From Halictus rubicundus (Eukaryota > Arthropoda > Insecta > Hymenoptera > Halictidae): 64,000 nt of DNA. The stretch lies in assembly GCF_050948215.1 (NCBI RefSeq), contig NW_027488581.1:1426001-1490000 (forward strand). Direction: 5' to 3'. A model generated the notes under the pieces. The model was not told where the DNA came from and searched no databases. It saw only the letters and a list, made by a program, of their open reading frames with translations. Both the position numbers and the translations under genes were made by a program. How positions within the stretch are numbered: position 1 is the stretch's first letter; each line of letters begins with the position of its first letter. Below, piece after piece: positions 25,601 to 40,469 of the stretch.

Positions 25601-27859
25601 GATTGGATAGGATAGCGTATAGTATAGGATAGAGGATAGGATAGGATAGAGGATAGGATATGATAGAGGATAGGATAGGATAGAGGATAGGATAGGATAG
25701 GATAGAGGATAGGATAGGATAGAGGATAGGATAGGATAGAGGATAGGATAGGATAGTGGATAGGATAGGATAGTGGATTGGATAGGATAGAGGATAGGAT
25801 ACGATAGATTATAGGATAGGATAGAGAATAGGATATAGGATTGGCTAGGGTAGAGGATAGAATAGGATAGAGGATAGGATAGGATAGAGGATAGGATATG
25901 ATAGACGATAGGATAGGATAGAGGATAGGAAAGGATAGGTTAGAGGATAGGATACGATATAGGATAGGATAGGATAGAGGATAAAATAGGATGGAGAATA
26001 GGATATAGGATTGGATAGGATAGAGGATAGGATATGATACAGGATAGGATAGGGTAGAGAATAGGGTAGGATAGAGGATAGGATAGGGTAGAGGATAGCA
26101 CAGGATAGAGAATAGGATATAGGATTGGATAGGATAACGGATAGGATAGGATAGAGGATAGGATAGGATAGAGGATAGGATATGATAGAGGATAGGATAG
26201 GATAGAGGATAGGATACGATGGAGGATAGGATACGATAGAGGATAGGATAGGATAGAGAATAGGATATTCGATTGGATAGGATACAGGATAGAATAGGAT
26301 AGAGGATAGGATAGGATAGAGAATAGGATAGGATAGAGGATAGGATAGGATAGAGGATAGGATAGGATTGAGAATAGGATATAGGATTGGATAGGATAGC
26401 GGATAGGATAGGATAGAGGATAGGATAGGATAGAGGATAGGATAGGATAGAGGATAGGATAGGATAGAGGATAGGATAGGATAGACGATAGGATAGGATA
26501 GATTATAGGATAGTATAGAGGATAGGATAGGATAGCGAATAGGATAGGATAGAGGATAGGATAGGATAGACGATAGGATAGAATAGTGGATAGGATAGGA
26601 TAGAGGATAGAATAGAGGATAGGATAGGATAGAGGATAGGATAGGATAGATGATAGAATACGATAGAGGATAGGATAGGATAGAGAATAGGGTATAGGAT
26701 TGGATAGGATAGAGGATAGAATAGGATAGAGGATAGGATAGGATAGCGTATAGGATATGTTAGAGGATAGAATAGGATAGAGGATAGGATAGGATAAACG
26801 ATAGGATAGGATAGAGGATAGGATAGGATAGAGGATAGGATAGGTTGAGGATAGGACAGGATAGAGGATAGGATAGGATAGAGAATAGGATATAGGATTG
26901 GATAGGATAGAGGATAGAATAGGATAGAGGATAGGATAGGATAGAGGATTTTATAGGATAGAGGATAGGATAGGATAGAGGATAGGTTAGGATAGAGGAT
27001 AGGATAGAGAATAGGACAGGATAGAGGATAGGATAGGATAGAGGATAGGATAGGATAGAGGATAGAATAGGATAGAGGACAGGATAGGACAGAGGATAGG
27101 ATAGGACAGAGGATAGGATAGGATGGAGGATAGGATAGGATAGAGGATAGGATAGGATAGAGGATAGGATAGGATAGAGGATAGGATAGGATAGAGGATA
27201 GGATAGGATAGAGGATAGGATAGGATAGAGGATAGAGGATAGGATAGGATAGAGGATAGGATAGGATAGAGGATAGGATAGGATAGAGTATAGGATAGGA
27301 TAGACGATAGGATAGGATAGAGGATAGGATAGTATAGAGGATAGGATAGGATAGCGGATAGGATAGGATAGAGGATAGGATAGGATAGAGGATAGGATAG
27401 AATAGTGGATAGGATAGGATAGAGGATAGGATAGAGGATAGGATAGGATAGAGGATAGGAAAGAATAAACGATAGGATAGGATAGAGGATAGGATAGGAT
27501 AGAGGATAGGATATGATAGAGGATAGGATAGGATAGAGGATAGGATAGGATAGGGGATAGGATAGGATAGAGGATAGGATACGATAGAGGATAGGATAGG
27601 ATAGAGAATAGGATATAGGATTGGATAGGATAGAGGATAGAATAGGATAGAGGATAGGATAGGATAGCGGATAGGATATGTTAGAGGATAGGATAGGATA
27701 GAGGATAGGATAGGATAAACGATAGGATAGGATAGAGGATACGATAGGATAGAGGATAGGATAGGATAAACGATAGGATAGGATAGAGGATACGATAGGA
27801 TAGAGGATAGGATAGGTTGAGGATAGGATAGGATAGAGGATACGATATAGGATTGGATA

Positions 27860-28620
27860 GGATAGAGGATAGGATACGATAGAGGATAGGATAGGATAGA
27901 GAATAGGATATAGGATTGGATAGGATAGAGGATAGAATAGGATAGAGGATAGGATTGGATAAACGATAGGATAGGATAGAGGATAAGATAGGATAGAGGA
28001 TAGGATAGGATAGAGGATAGGATAGGTTGAGGATAGGATAGGATAGAGGATAGGATAGGATAGCGGATAGGATATGTTAGAGGATAGGATAGGATAGGGG
28101 ATAGGATAGGATAGAGGATAGGATAGGATAGAGGATAGGATAGGATAAAGGATAGGATAGGATAGAGGATAGGATAGGATAGAGAATAGTATAGGATAGA
28201 GGATAGGATAGGGTAGAGGATAGGACAGGATAGAGAATAGGATATAGGATTGGATAGGATAGCGGATAGGATAGGATAGAGGATAGGATAGGATAGAGGA
28301 TAGGATATGATAGAGGATAGGATAGGATAGAGTATAGGATACGATGGAGGATAGGATAGGATAGAGAATAGGGTATAGGATTGGATAGGATAGAGGATAG
28401 AATAGGATAGAGGATAGGATAGGATAGCGTATAGGATATGTTAGAGGATATAATAGGATAGAGGATAGGATAGGATAAACGATAGGATAGGATAGAGGAT
28501 AGGATAGGATAGAGGATAGGATAGGTCTAGGATAGGATAGGATAGAGGATAGGATACGATAGAGGATAGGATAGGATAGAGAATAGGATATAGGATTGGA
28601 TAGGATAGAGGATAGAATAG
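27860..28620 (+). repeat. 760-bp higher-order repeat, copy 1
   Basis: Landmarks AAACG at 27961, GGACAGG near 28224, GGATATAATAGG at 28446 and GGTCTAGG near 28524 each recur 760 bp downstream. A pair of the same type lies at 33001 and 33761 in the adjacent 4.6-kb duplicate. Confidence 0.85.
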
Positions 28621-31600
28621 GATAGAGGATAGGATACGATAGAGGATAGGATAGGATAGAGAATAGGATATAGGATTGGATAGGATAGAGGATAGAATAG
28701 GATAGAGGATAGGATTGGATAAACGATAGGATAGGATAGAGGATAAGATAGGATAGAGGATAGGATAGGATAGAGGATAGGATAGGTTGAGGATAGGATA
28801 GGATAGAGGATAGGATAGGATAGCGGATAGGATATGTTAGAGGATAGGATAGGATAGGGGATAGGATAGGATAGAGGATAGGATAGGATAGAGGATAGGA
28901 TAGGATAAAGGATAGGATAGGATAGAGGATAGGATAGGATAGAGAATAGGATAGGATAGAGGATAGGATAGGGTAGAGGATAGGACAGGATAGAGAATAG
29001 GATATAGGATTGGATAGGATAGCGGATAGGATAGGATAGAGGATAGGATAGGATAGAGGATAGGATATGATAGAGGATAGGATAGGATAGAGGATAGGAT
29101 ACGATGGAGGATAGGATAGGATAGAGAATAGGGTATAGGATTGGATAGGATAGAGGATAGAATAGGATAGAGGATAGGATAGGATAGCGTATAGGATATG
29201 TTAGAGGATATAATAGGATAGAGGATAGGATAGGATAAACGATAGGATAGGATAGAGGATAGGATAGGATAGAGGATAGGATAGGTCTAGGATAGGATAG
29301 GATAGAGGATAGGATACGATAGAGGATAGGATAGGATAGAGAATAGGATATAGGATTGGATAGGATAGAGGATAGAATAGGATAGAGGATAGGATAGGAT
29401 AGAGGATTTTATAGGATAGAGGATAGGATAGGATAGAGGATAGGTTAGGATAGAGGATAGGATAGAGAATAGCACAGGATAGAGGATAGGATAGGATAGA
29501 GGATAGGATAGGATAGAGGATAGAGTAGGATAGAGGACAGGATAGGACAGAGGATAGGATAGGACAGAGGATAGGATAGGATGGAGGATAGGATAGGGGA
29601 TTGGATAGGATAGAAGATAGGAGACGGTAGAGGATAGGATAGGGGATTGGATAGGATGCAGGACAGGAGACGATAGAGGATAGGATAGGATAGAGGATAG
29701 TATAGGATAGAGGATAGGATAGGATAGAGGATAGGATAGGATAGAGGATAGGATAGGATAGAGGATAGGATAGGATAGAGGATACGATATAGGATTGGAT
29801 AGGATAGAGGATAGGATAGGATAGAGGATAGGATAGGATAGAGAATAGGATATAGGATTGGCTAGGATAGAGGATAGAATAGGATAGAGGATAGGATAGG
29901 ATAGAGGATAGGATAGGATAGAGGATAGGATAGCATAGAGAATAGGATAGGATAGAGGATAGGATAGGATAGAGGATAGGATACGATAGAGGGTAGGATA
30001 GGATAGAGGATACGATATAGGATTGGATAGGATAGAGGATAGGATAGGATAGAGCATAGGATAGGGTAGAGGATAGGATAGGATAGGATAGAGGATAGGA
30101 TAGGATAGAGGATAGGATAGGATAGAGAATAGGATAGGATAGAGGATAGGATAGGATAGAGGATAGGATAGGATTGAGGGTACGATAGCATAGTGGATAG
30201 GATAGGATAGAGGGTAGGGTAGAATAGAGGATATGATAGGATAGAGGATAGGATAGGATAGAGGATAGGATAGAATAGTGGATAGGATAGGATGGAGGAT
30301 AGGATAGAGGATAGGATAGAGGATAGGATAGAGGATAGGATAGGATAGAGGATAGGATACGATAGAGGATAGGATAGGATAGAGGATAGGAAAGGATAAA
30401 CGATAGGATAGGATAGAGGATAGGATAGGATAGAGGATAGGATAGGATAGAGGATAGGGTAGGATAGAGAATAGGATATAGGATTGGCTAGGATAGATTA
30501 TAGAATAGGATAGAGGATAGGATAGGATAGAGGATAGGATAGGATAGAGGATAGGATAGGATAGAGGATACGATAGGATAGAGGATAGGATAGAGGACAG
30601 GATACGTTAGAGGATAGGATAGGATAGAGGATAGGATAGGGTAGAGGATAGGATAGGATAGAGAATAGGATATAGGATTGGATAGGATAGCGGATAGGAT
30701 AGGATAGAGGATAGGATAGGATACAGGATAGGATATGATAGAGGATAGGATACGATAGAGGATAGGATAGGATAGAGAATAGGATATAGGATTGTATAGG
30801 ATAGAGGATAGAATAGGATAGAGGATAGGATAGGATAGAGAATAGGATAGGATAGATAATAGGATAGGATAGAGGATAGGATAGGATAGAGAATAGGATA
30901 TAGGATTGGATAGGATAGCGGATAGGATAGGATAGAGGATAGGATAGGATAGAGGATAGGATATGATAGAGGATAGGATAGGATAGAGGATAGGATAGGA
31001 TAGGATAGAGGATAGGATAGGATAGAGGATAGGATAGGATGGAGAATAGGATATAGGATTGGATAGGATAGAGAATAGGATATAGGATTGGATAGGATAG
31101 AGGATAGAATATGATAGAGGATAGGATAGGATAGAGGATAGGATAGGATAGAGGATAGGATAGGATAGGATAGAGGATAGGATATGATAGAAGATAGGAT
31201 AGGATAGAGGATAGGATAGGATAGAGGATAGGATAGGATAGGATAGAGGATAGGATAGGATAGAGGATAGAATAGGATAGAGAATAGGATAGGATAGAGG
31301 ATAGGATAGGATAGAGGATAGGATAGGATTGAGGGTACGATAGCATAGTGGATAGGATAGGATAGAGGGTAGGGTAGAATAGAGGATATGATAGGATAGA
31401 GGATAGGATAGGATAGAGGATAGGATAGAATAGTGGATAGGATAGGATGGAGGATAGGATAGAGGATAGGATAGAGGATAGGAGAGGATAGAGGATAGGA
31501 TACGATAGAGGATAGGATAGGATAGAGAATAGGATATAGGATTGTATAGGATACAGGATAGAATAGGATAGAGGATAGGATAGGATAGAGAATAGGATAG

Positions 31601-32750
31601 GATAGATAATAGGATAGGATAGAGGATAGGATAGAGGATAGGATAGGATAGAGGATAGGATAGGATAGAGGATAGGATACGATTGGAGATAGGATAGGAT
31701 AGAGGATAGGAAAGGATAAACGATAGAACAGGATAGAGGATAGGATAGGATAGAGGATAGGATATGATAGAGGATAGGATAGGATAGAGGATAGGATAGG
31801 ATAGGATAGAGGATAGGATAGGATAGAGGATAGGATAGGATGGAGAATAGGATATAGGATTGGATAGGATAGAGAATAGGATATAGGATTGGATAGGATA
31901 GAGGATAGAATAGGATAGAGGATAGGATAGGATAGAGGATAGGATATGATAGAGGATAGGATAGGATAGAGGATAGGGTAGGATAGAGGATACGATAGGA
32001 TAGAGGATAGGATAGAGGACAGGATACGATAGAGGATAGGATAGGATAGAGAATAGGATAGGATAGAGGATATTATAGGGTACAGGATAGGATAGGATAG
32101 AGGATGGGATAGGGTGGAGGATAGGATACGATAGAGGATAGGATAGGATGGAGAATAGGATATAGGATTGGATAGGATAGAGGATAGAATAGGATAGAGG
32201 ATAGGATAGGATAAACGATAGGATAGGATAGAGGATAGGATAGGATAGAGGATAGGATAGGATAGAGGATAGGATAGGATAGAGGATAGGATAGGTTGCG
32301 GATAGGATAGGATAGAGGATGGGATAGGATAGCGGATAGGATATGTTAGAGGATAGGATAGGATAGAGGATAGGATAGAGGATAGGATAGAGGATAGGAT
32401 AGAGGATAGGATAGGATAGAGGATAGGATACGATAGAGGATAGGATAGGATAGAGGATAGGAAAGGATAAACGATAGGATAGGATAGAGGATAGGATAGG
32501 ATAGAGGATAGGATAGGATAGAGGATAGGGTAGGATAGAGAATAGGATATAGGATTGGCTAGGATAGAGGATAGAATAGGATAGAGGATAGGATAGGATA
32601 GAGGATAGGATAGGATAGAGGATTGGATAGCATAGAGAATAGGATAGGATAGAGGATAGGATAGGATAGAGGATAGGATATGATAGAGGATAGGATAGGA
32701 TATAGGATTCGATAGGATAGAGGATAGGATATGATACAGGATAGGATAGG
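28195..32750 (+). repeat. 4.6-kb tandem duplication F, copy 1
   Basis: Everything from about 28195 to 32750 is repeated immediately to the right. Offsets are 4555 in the left part (GGACAGG 28226/32781, GGATATAATAGG 29206/33761, GGTCTAGG 29287/33842) and 4606 in the right part (TATTATAGGG 32071/36677, TTGCGG 32296/36902, GATTGGATAGC 32621/37227). The right edge of copy 1 is the left edge of copy 2, so this is a head-to-tail duplication. Unusual units such as GGATGCAGGACAGGAGACG near 29656 and the GATTTTATAGG unit at 29403 are faithfully present in both. Confidence 0.9.
28621..29391 (+). repeat. 760-bp higher-order repeat, copy 2
   Basis: Second copy of 27860-28620. The match stops near 29391, where this copy enters GGATTTTATAGG while copy 1 at the matching point continues into ACGATAGAGG. 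Confidence 0.85.
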
Positions 32751-35700
32751 ATAGAGGATAGGATAGGGTAGAGGATAGGACAGGATAGAGAATAGGATAT
32801 AGGATTGGATAGGATAGCGGATAGGATAGGATAGAGGATAGGATAGGATAGAGGATAGGATATGATAGAGGATAGGATAGGATAGAGTATAGGATACGAT
32901 GGAGGATAGGATAGGATAGAGAATAGGGTATAGGATTGGATAGGATAGAGGATAGAATAGGATAGAGGATAGGATAGGATAGCGTATAGGATATGTTAGA
33001 GGATATAATAGGATAGAGGATAGGATAGGATAAACGATAGGATAGGATAGAGGATAGGATAGGATAGAGGATAGGATAGGTCTAGGATAGGATAGGATAG
33101 AGGATAGGATACGATAGAGGATAGGATAGGATAGAGAATAGGATATAGGATTGGATAGGATAGAGGATAGAATAGGATAGAGGATAGGATACGATAGAGG
33201 ATAGGATAGGATAGAGAATAGGATATAGGATTGGATAGGATAGAGGATAGAATAGGATAGAGGATAGGATTGGATAAACGATAGGATAGGATAGAGGATA
33301 AGATAGGATAGAGGATAGGATAGGATAGAGGATAGGATAGGTTGAGGATAGGATAGGATAGAGGATAGGATAGGATAGCGGATAGGATATGTTAGAGGAT
33401 AGGATAGGATAGGGGATAGGATAGGATAGAGGATAGGATAGGATAGAGGATAGGATAGGATAAAGGATAGGATAGGATAGAGGATAGGATAGGATAGAGA
33501 ATAGGATAGGATAGAGGATAGGATAGGGTAGAGGATAGGACAGGATAGAGAATAGGATATAGGATTGGATAGGATAGCGGATAGGATAGGATAGAGGATA
33601 GGATAGGATAGAGGATAGGATATGATAGAGGATAGGATAGGATAGAGGATAGGATACGATGGAGGATAGGATAGGATAGAGAATAGGGTATAGGATTGGA
33701 TAGGATAGAGGATAGAATAGGATAGAGGATAGGATAGGATAGCGTATAGGATATGTTAGAGGATATAATAGGATAGAGGATAGGATAGGATAAACGATAG
33801 GATAGGATAGAGGATAGGATAGGATAGAGGATAGGATAGGTCTAGGATAGGATAGGATAGAGGATAGGATACGATAGAGGATAGGATAGGATAGAGAATA
33901 GGATATAGGATTGGATAGGATAGAGGATAGAATAGGATAGAGGATAGGATAGGATAGAGGATTTTATAGGATAGAGGATAGGATAGGATAGAGGATAGGT
34001 TAGGATAGAGGATAGGATAGAGAATAGCACAGGATAGAGGATAGGATAGGATAGAGGATAGGATAGGATAGAGGATAGAGTAGGATAGAGGACAGGATAG
34101 GACAGAGGATAGGATAGGACAGAGGATAGGATAGGATGGAGGATAGGATAGGGGATTGGATAGGATAGAAGATAGGAGACGGTAGAGGATAGGATAGGGG
34201 ATTGGATAGGATGCAGGACAGGAGACGATAGAGGATAGGATAGGATAGAGGATAGTATAGGATAGAGGATAGGATAGGATAGAGGATAGGATAGGATAGA
34301 GGATAGGATAGGATAGAGGATAGGATAGGATAGAGGATACGATATAGGATTGGATAGGATAGAGGATAGGATAGGATAGAGGATAGGATAGGATAGAGAA
34401 TAGGATATAGGATTGGCTAGGATAGAGGATAGAATAGGATAGAGGATAGGATAGGATAGAGGATAGGATAGGATAGAGGATAGGATAGCATAGAGAATAG
34501 GATAGGATAGAGGATAGGATAGGATAGAGGATAGGATACGATAGAGGGTAGGATAGGATACAGGATAGGATAGGATAGAGAATAGGATAGGATAGAGGAT
34601 AGGATAGGATAGAGGATACGATATAGGATTGGATAGGATAGAGGATAGGATAGGATAGAGCATAGGATAGGGTAGAGGATAGGATAGGATAGGATAGAGG
34701 ATAGGATAGGATAGAGGATAGGATAGGATAGAGAATAGGATAGGATAGAGGATAGGATAGGATAGAGGATAGGATAGGATTGAGGGTACGATAGCATAGT
34801 GGATAGGATAGGATAGAGGGTAGGGTAGAATAGAGGATATGATAGGATAGAGGATAGGATAGGATAGAGGATAGGATAGAATAGTGGATAGGATAGGATG
34901 GAGGATAGGATAGAGGATAGGATAGAGGATAGGATAGAGGATAGGATAGGATAGAGGATAGGATACGATAGAGGATAGGATAGGATAGAGGATAGGAAAG
35001 GATAAACGATAGGATAGGATAGAGGATAGGATAGGATAGAGGATAGGATAGGATAGAGGATAGGGTAGGATAGAGAATAGGATATAGGATTGGCTAGGAT
35101 AGAGGATAGAATAGGATAGAGGATAGGATAGGATAGAGGATAGGATAGGATAGAGGATAGGATAGGATAGAGGATACGATAGGATAGAGGATAGGATAGA
35201 GGACAGGATACGTTAGAGGATAGGATAGGATAGAGGATAGGATAGGGTAGAGGATAGGATAGGATAGAGAATAGGATATAGGATTGGATAGGATAGCGGA
35301 TAGGATAGGATAGAGGATAGGATAGGATACAGGATAGGATATGATAGAGGATAGGATACGATAGAGGATAGGATAGGATAGAGAATAGGATATAGGATTG
35401 TATAGGATAGAGGATAGAATAGGATAGAGGATAGGATAGGATAGAGAATAGGATAGGATAGATAATAGGATAGGATAGAGGATAGGATAGGATAGAGAAT
35501 AGGATATAGGATTGGATAGGATAGCGGATAGGATAGGATAGAGGATAGGATAGGATAGAGGATAGGATATGATAGAGGATAGGATAGGATAGAGGATAGG
35601 ATAGGATAGGATAGAGGATAGGATAGGATAGAGGATAGGATAGGATGGAGAATAGGATATAGGATTGGATAGGATAGAGAATAGGATATAGGATTGGATA

Positions 35701-37356
35701 GGATAGAGGATAGAATATGATAGAGGATAGGATAGGATAGAGGATAGGATAGGATAGAGGATAGGATAGGATAGGATAGAGGATAGGATATGATAGAAGA
35801 TAGGATAGGATAGAGGATAGGATAGGATAGAGGATAGGATAGGATAGGATAGAGGATAGGATAGGATAGAGGATAGAATAGGATAGAGAATAGGATAGGA
35901 TAGAGGATAGGATAGGATAGAGGATAGGATAGGATTGAGGGTACGATAGCATAGTGGATAGGATAGGATAGAGGGTAGGGTAGAATAGAGGATATGATAG
36001 GATAGAGGATAGGATAGGATAGAGGATAGGATAGAATAGTGGATAGGATAGGATGGAGGATAGGATAGAGGATAGGATAGAGGATAGGAGAGGATAGAGG
36101 ATAGGATACGATAGAGGATAGGATAGGATAGAGAATAGGATATAGGATTGTATAGGATACAGGATAGAATAGGATAGAGGATAGGATAGGATAGAGAATA
36201 GGATAGGATAGATAATAGGATAGGATAGAGGATAGGATAGAGGATAGGATAGGATAGAGGATAGGATAGGATAGAGGATAGGATACGATTGGAGATAGGA
36301 TAGGATAGAGGATAGGAAAGGATAAACGATAGAACAGGATAGAGGATAGGATAGGATAGAGGATAGGATATGATAGAGGATAGGATAGGATAGAGGATAG
36401 GATAGGATAGGATAGAGGATAGGATAGGATAGAGGATAGGATAGGATGGAGAATAGGATATAGGATTGGATAGGATAGAGAATAGGATATAGGATTGGAT
36501 AGGATAGAGGATAGAATAGGATAGAGGATAGGATAGGATAGAGGATAGGATATGATAGAGGATAGGATAGGATAGAGGATAGGGTAGGATAGAGGATACG
36601 ATAGGATAGAGGATAGGATAGAGGACAGGATACGATAGAGGATAGGATAGGATAGAGAATAGGATAGGATAGAGGATATTATAGGGTACAGGATAGGATA
36701 GGATAGAGGATGGGATAGGGTGGAGGATAGGATACGATAGAGGATAGGATAGGATGGAGAATAGGATATAGGATTGGATAGGATAGAGGATAGAATAGGA
36801 TAGAGGATAGGATAGGATAAACGATAGGATAGGATAGAGGATAGGATAGGATAGAGGATAGGATAGGATAGAGGATAGGATAGGATAGAGGATAGGATAG
36901 GTTGCGGATAGGATAGGATAGAGGATGGGATAGGATAGCGGATAGGATATGTTAGAGGATAGGATAGGATAGAGGATAGGATAGAGGATAGGATAGAGGA
37001 TAGGATAGAGGATAGGATAGGATAGAGGATAGGATACGATAGAGGATAGGATAGGATAGAGGATAGGAAAGGATAAACGATAGGATAGGATAGAGGATAG
37101 GATAGGATAGAGGATAGGATAGGATAGAGGATAGGGTAGGATAGAGAATAGGATATAGGATTGGCTAGGATAGAGGATAGAATAGGATAGAGGATAGGAT
37201 AGGATACAGGATAGGATAGGATAGAGGATTGGATAGCATAGAGAATAGGATAGGATAGAGGATAGGATAGGATAGAGGATAGGATATGATAGAGGATAGG
37301 ATAGGATATAGGATTCGATAGGATAGAGGATAGGATATGATACAGGATAGGATAGG
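32751..37356 (+). repeat. 4.6-kb tandem duplication F, copy 2
   Basis: This copy of 28195-32750 is 51 bp longer. The extra 51 bp (three 17-bp units) lies near 34560-34612 and carries ACAGGATAGG and AGAATAGG variants. Otherwise the order of units is the same. The match ends near 37355, where AGAATAAGATAGG replaces AGAGGATAGG. Confidence 0.9.
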
Positions 37357-38217
37357 ATAGAGAATAAGATAGGATAGAGGATAGGATAGGGTAGATGATA
37401 GGATAGGATAGAGAATAGGATATAGGATTGGATAGGATAGGATAGAGGATAGGATAGGATACAGGATAGGATATGATAGAGGATAGGATAGGATAGAGGA
37501 TAGGATACGATAGAGGATAGGATACGATAGAGGATAGGATACGATAGAGGATAGGATAGGATAGAGAATAGGATATAGGATTGTATAGGATAGAGGATAG
37601 AATAGGATAGAGGATAGGATAGGATAGAGAATAGGATAGGATAGATAATAGGATAGGATAGAGGATAGGATAGGATAGAGAATAGGATATAGGATTGGAT
37701 AGGATAGCGGATAGGATAGGATAGAGGATAGGATAGGATAGAGGATAGGATATGATAGAGGATAGGATAGGATAGCGGATAGGATAGGATAGGATAGAGG
37801 ATAGGATAGGATAGAGGATAGGATAGGATGGAGAATAGGATATAGGATTGGATAGGATAGAGAATAGGATATAGGATTGGATAGGATAGAGGATAGAATA
37901 TGATAGAGGATAGGATAGGATAGAGGATAGGATAGGATAGAGGATAGGATAGGATAGGATAGAGGATAGGATAGGATAGAGGATAGGATAGGATAGAGAA
38001 TAGGATAGGATAGAGGATAGGATAGGATAGAGGATAGAATAGGATTGAGGGTACGATAGGATAGTGGATAGGATAGGATAGAGGGTAGGATAGGATAGAG
38101 GATATGATAGGATAGAGGATAGGATAGAGGACAGGATACGATAGAGGATAGGATAGGATAGAGAATATGATAGGATAGAGGATATTATAGGGTACAGGAT
38201 AGGATAGGATAGAGGAT
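37080..38217 (+). repeat. 1152-bp higher-order repeat, copy 1
   Basis: GGATTCGATAGG at 37311, AGAATAAGATAGG near 37363, TTGAGGGTACG at 38045 and TATTATAGGGTACAGG near 38173 each recur 1152 bp downstream. The copy starts within the tail of duplication F copy 2, so the larger duplication and this repeat share an edge region. Confidence 0.84.
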
Positions 38218-38231
38218 AGGATAGGATAGAG

Positions 38232-39369
38232 GAAAAATAGGATAGAGGATAGGATAGGATAGAGGATAGGATAGGATAGAGGATAGGGTAGGATAGAGAA
38301 TAGGATATAGGATTGGCTAGGATAGAGGATAGAATAGGATAGAGGATAGGATAGGATAGAGGATAGGATAGGATAGAGGATTGGATAGCATAGAGAATAG
38401 GATAGGATAGAGGATAGGATAGGATAGAGGATAGGATATGATAGAGGATAGGATAGGATATAGGATTCGATAGGATAGAGGATAGGATATGATACAGGAT
38501 AGGATAGGATAGAGAATAAGATAGGATAGAGGATAGGATAGGGTAGATGATAGGATAGGATAGAGAATAGGATATAGGATTGGATAGGATAGGATAGAGG
38601 ATAGGATAGGATACAGGATAGGATATGATAGAGGATAGGATAGGATAGAGGATAGGATACGATAGAGGATAGGATACGATAGAGGATAGGATACGATAGA
38701 GGATAGGATAGGATAGAGAATAGGATATAGGATTGTATAGGATAGAGGATAGAATAGGATAGAGGATAGGATAGGATAGAGAATAGGATAGGATAGATAA
38801 TAGGATAGGATAGAGGATAGGATAGGATAGAGAATAGGATATAGGATTGGATAGGATAGCGGATAGGATAGGATAGAGGATAGGATAGGATAGAGGATAG
38901 GATATGATAGAGGATAGGATAGGATAGCGGATAGGATAGGATAGGATAGAGGATAGGATAGGATAGAGGATAGGATAGGATGGAGAATAGGATATAGGAT
39001 TGGATAGGATAGAGAATAGGATATAGGATTGGATAGGATAGAGGATAGAATATGATAGAGGATAGGATAGGATAGAGGATAGGATAGGATAGAGGATAGG
39101 ATAGGATAGGATAGAGGATAGGATAGGATAGAGGATAGGATAGGATAGAGAATATAATAGGATAGAGGATAGGATAGGATAGAGGATAGAATAGGATTGA
39201 GGGTACGATAGGATAGTGGATAGGATAGGATAGAGGGTAGGATAGGATAGAGGATATGATAGGATAGAGGATAGGATAGAGGACAGGATACGATAGAGGA
39301 TAGGATAGGATAGAGAATATGATAGGATAGAGGATATTATAGGGTACAGGATAGGATAGGATAGAGGAT
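38232..39369 (+). repeat. 1152-bp higher-order repeat, copy 2
   Basis: Second copy of 37080-38217. It begins just after GAGGAAAAATAGG (38231-38241), the same short A-tract scar as at 10797-10809, and ends where GGATGGGATAGGATGGAGG replaces canonical units. Confidence 0.84.
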
Positions 39370-39867
39370 GGGATAGGATGGAGGATAGGATGTAGGATTG
39401 GGTAGGATAGAGAATAGGATATAGGATTGGATAGGATAGAGGATAGAATAGGATAGAGGATAGGATAGGATAGAGGATAGGATATGATAGAGGATAGGAT
39501 AGGATAGGATAGAGGATACGATAGGATAGAGGATAGGATAGAGGACAGGATACGATAGAGGATAGGATAGGATAGAGAATATGATAGGATAGAGGATATT
39601 ATAGGGTACAGGATAGGATAGGATAGAGAATGGGATAGGATGGAGGATAGGATACGATAGAGGATAGGATAGGATGGAGAATAGGATATAGGATTGGATA
39701 GGATAGAGGATAGAATAGGATAGAGGATAGGATAGGATAGAGGATAGGATATGATAGAGGATAGGATAGAGGATAGGATAGGATAGGATAGGATAGAGGA
39801 TAGGATAGGATAGTGGATAGGATAGGATAGAGGATAGGATAGGATAGAGGATAGGATAGGATAGAGG

Positions 39868-40168
39868 ATAGGATAGGATAGAGAATAGGATAGGATAGAT
39901 AATAGGATAGGATAGTGGATAGGATAGAGGATAGGATAGGATAGAGGATAGGATAGGATAGAGGATAGGATACGATAGAGGATAGGATAGGATAGAGGAT
40001 AGGAAAGGATAAACGATAGGACAGGATAGAGGATAGGATAGGATAGAGGATAGGATATGATAGAGGATAGGATAGGATAGAGGATAGGATAGGATAGGAT
40101 AGAGGATAGGATAGGATAGAGGATAGGATAGGATGGAGAATAGGATATAGGATTGGATAGGATAGCGG
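39868..40168 (+). repeat. 301-bp tandem repeat, copy 1
   Basis: AGATAATAGG at 39898 and AAACGATAGGACAGG at 40011 recur 301 bp downstream (40199 and 40312), with all intervening variant units in the same order. Confidence 0.83.
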
Positions 40169-40469
40169 ATAGGATAGGATAGAGAATAGGATAGGATAGA
40201 TAATAGGATAGGATAGTGGATAGGATAGAGGATAGGATAGGATAGAGGATAGGATAGGATAGAGGATAGGATACGATAGAGGATAGGATAGGATAGAGGA
40301 TAGGAAAGGATAAACGATAGGACAGGATAGAGGATAGGATAGGATAGAGGATAGGATATGATAGAGGATAGGATAGGATAGAGGATAGGATAGGATAGGA
40401 TAGAGGATAGGATAGGATAGAGGATAGGATAGGATGGAGAATAGGATATAGGATTGGATAGGATAGAGA
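40169..40469 (+). repeat. 301-bp tandem repeat, copy 2
   Basis: Direct tandem copy of 39868-40168. At its end AGAGAATAGG replaces AGCGGATAGG and the match stops. Confidence 0.83.
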
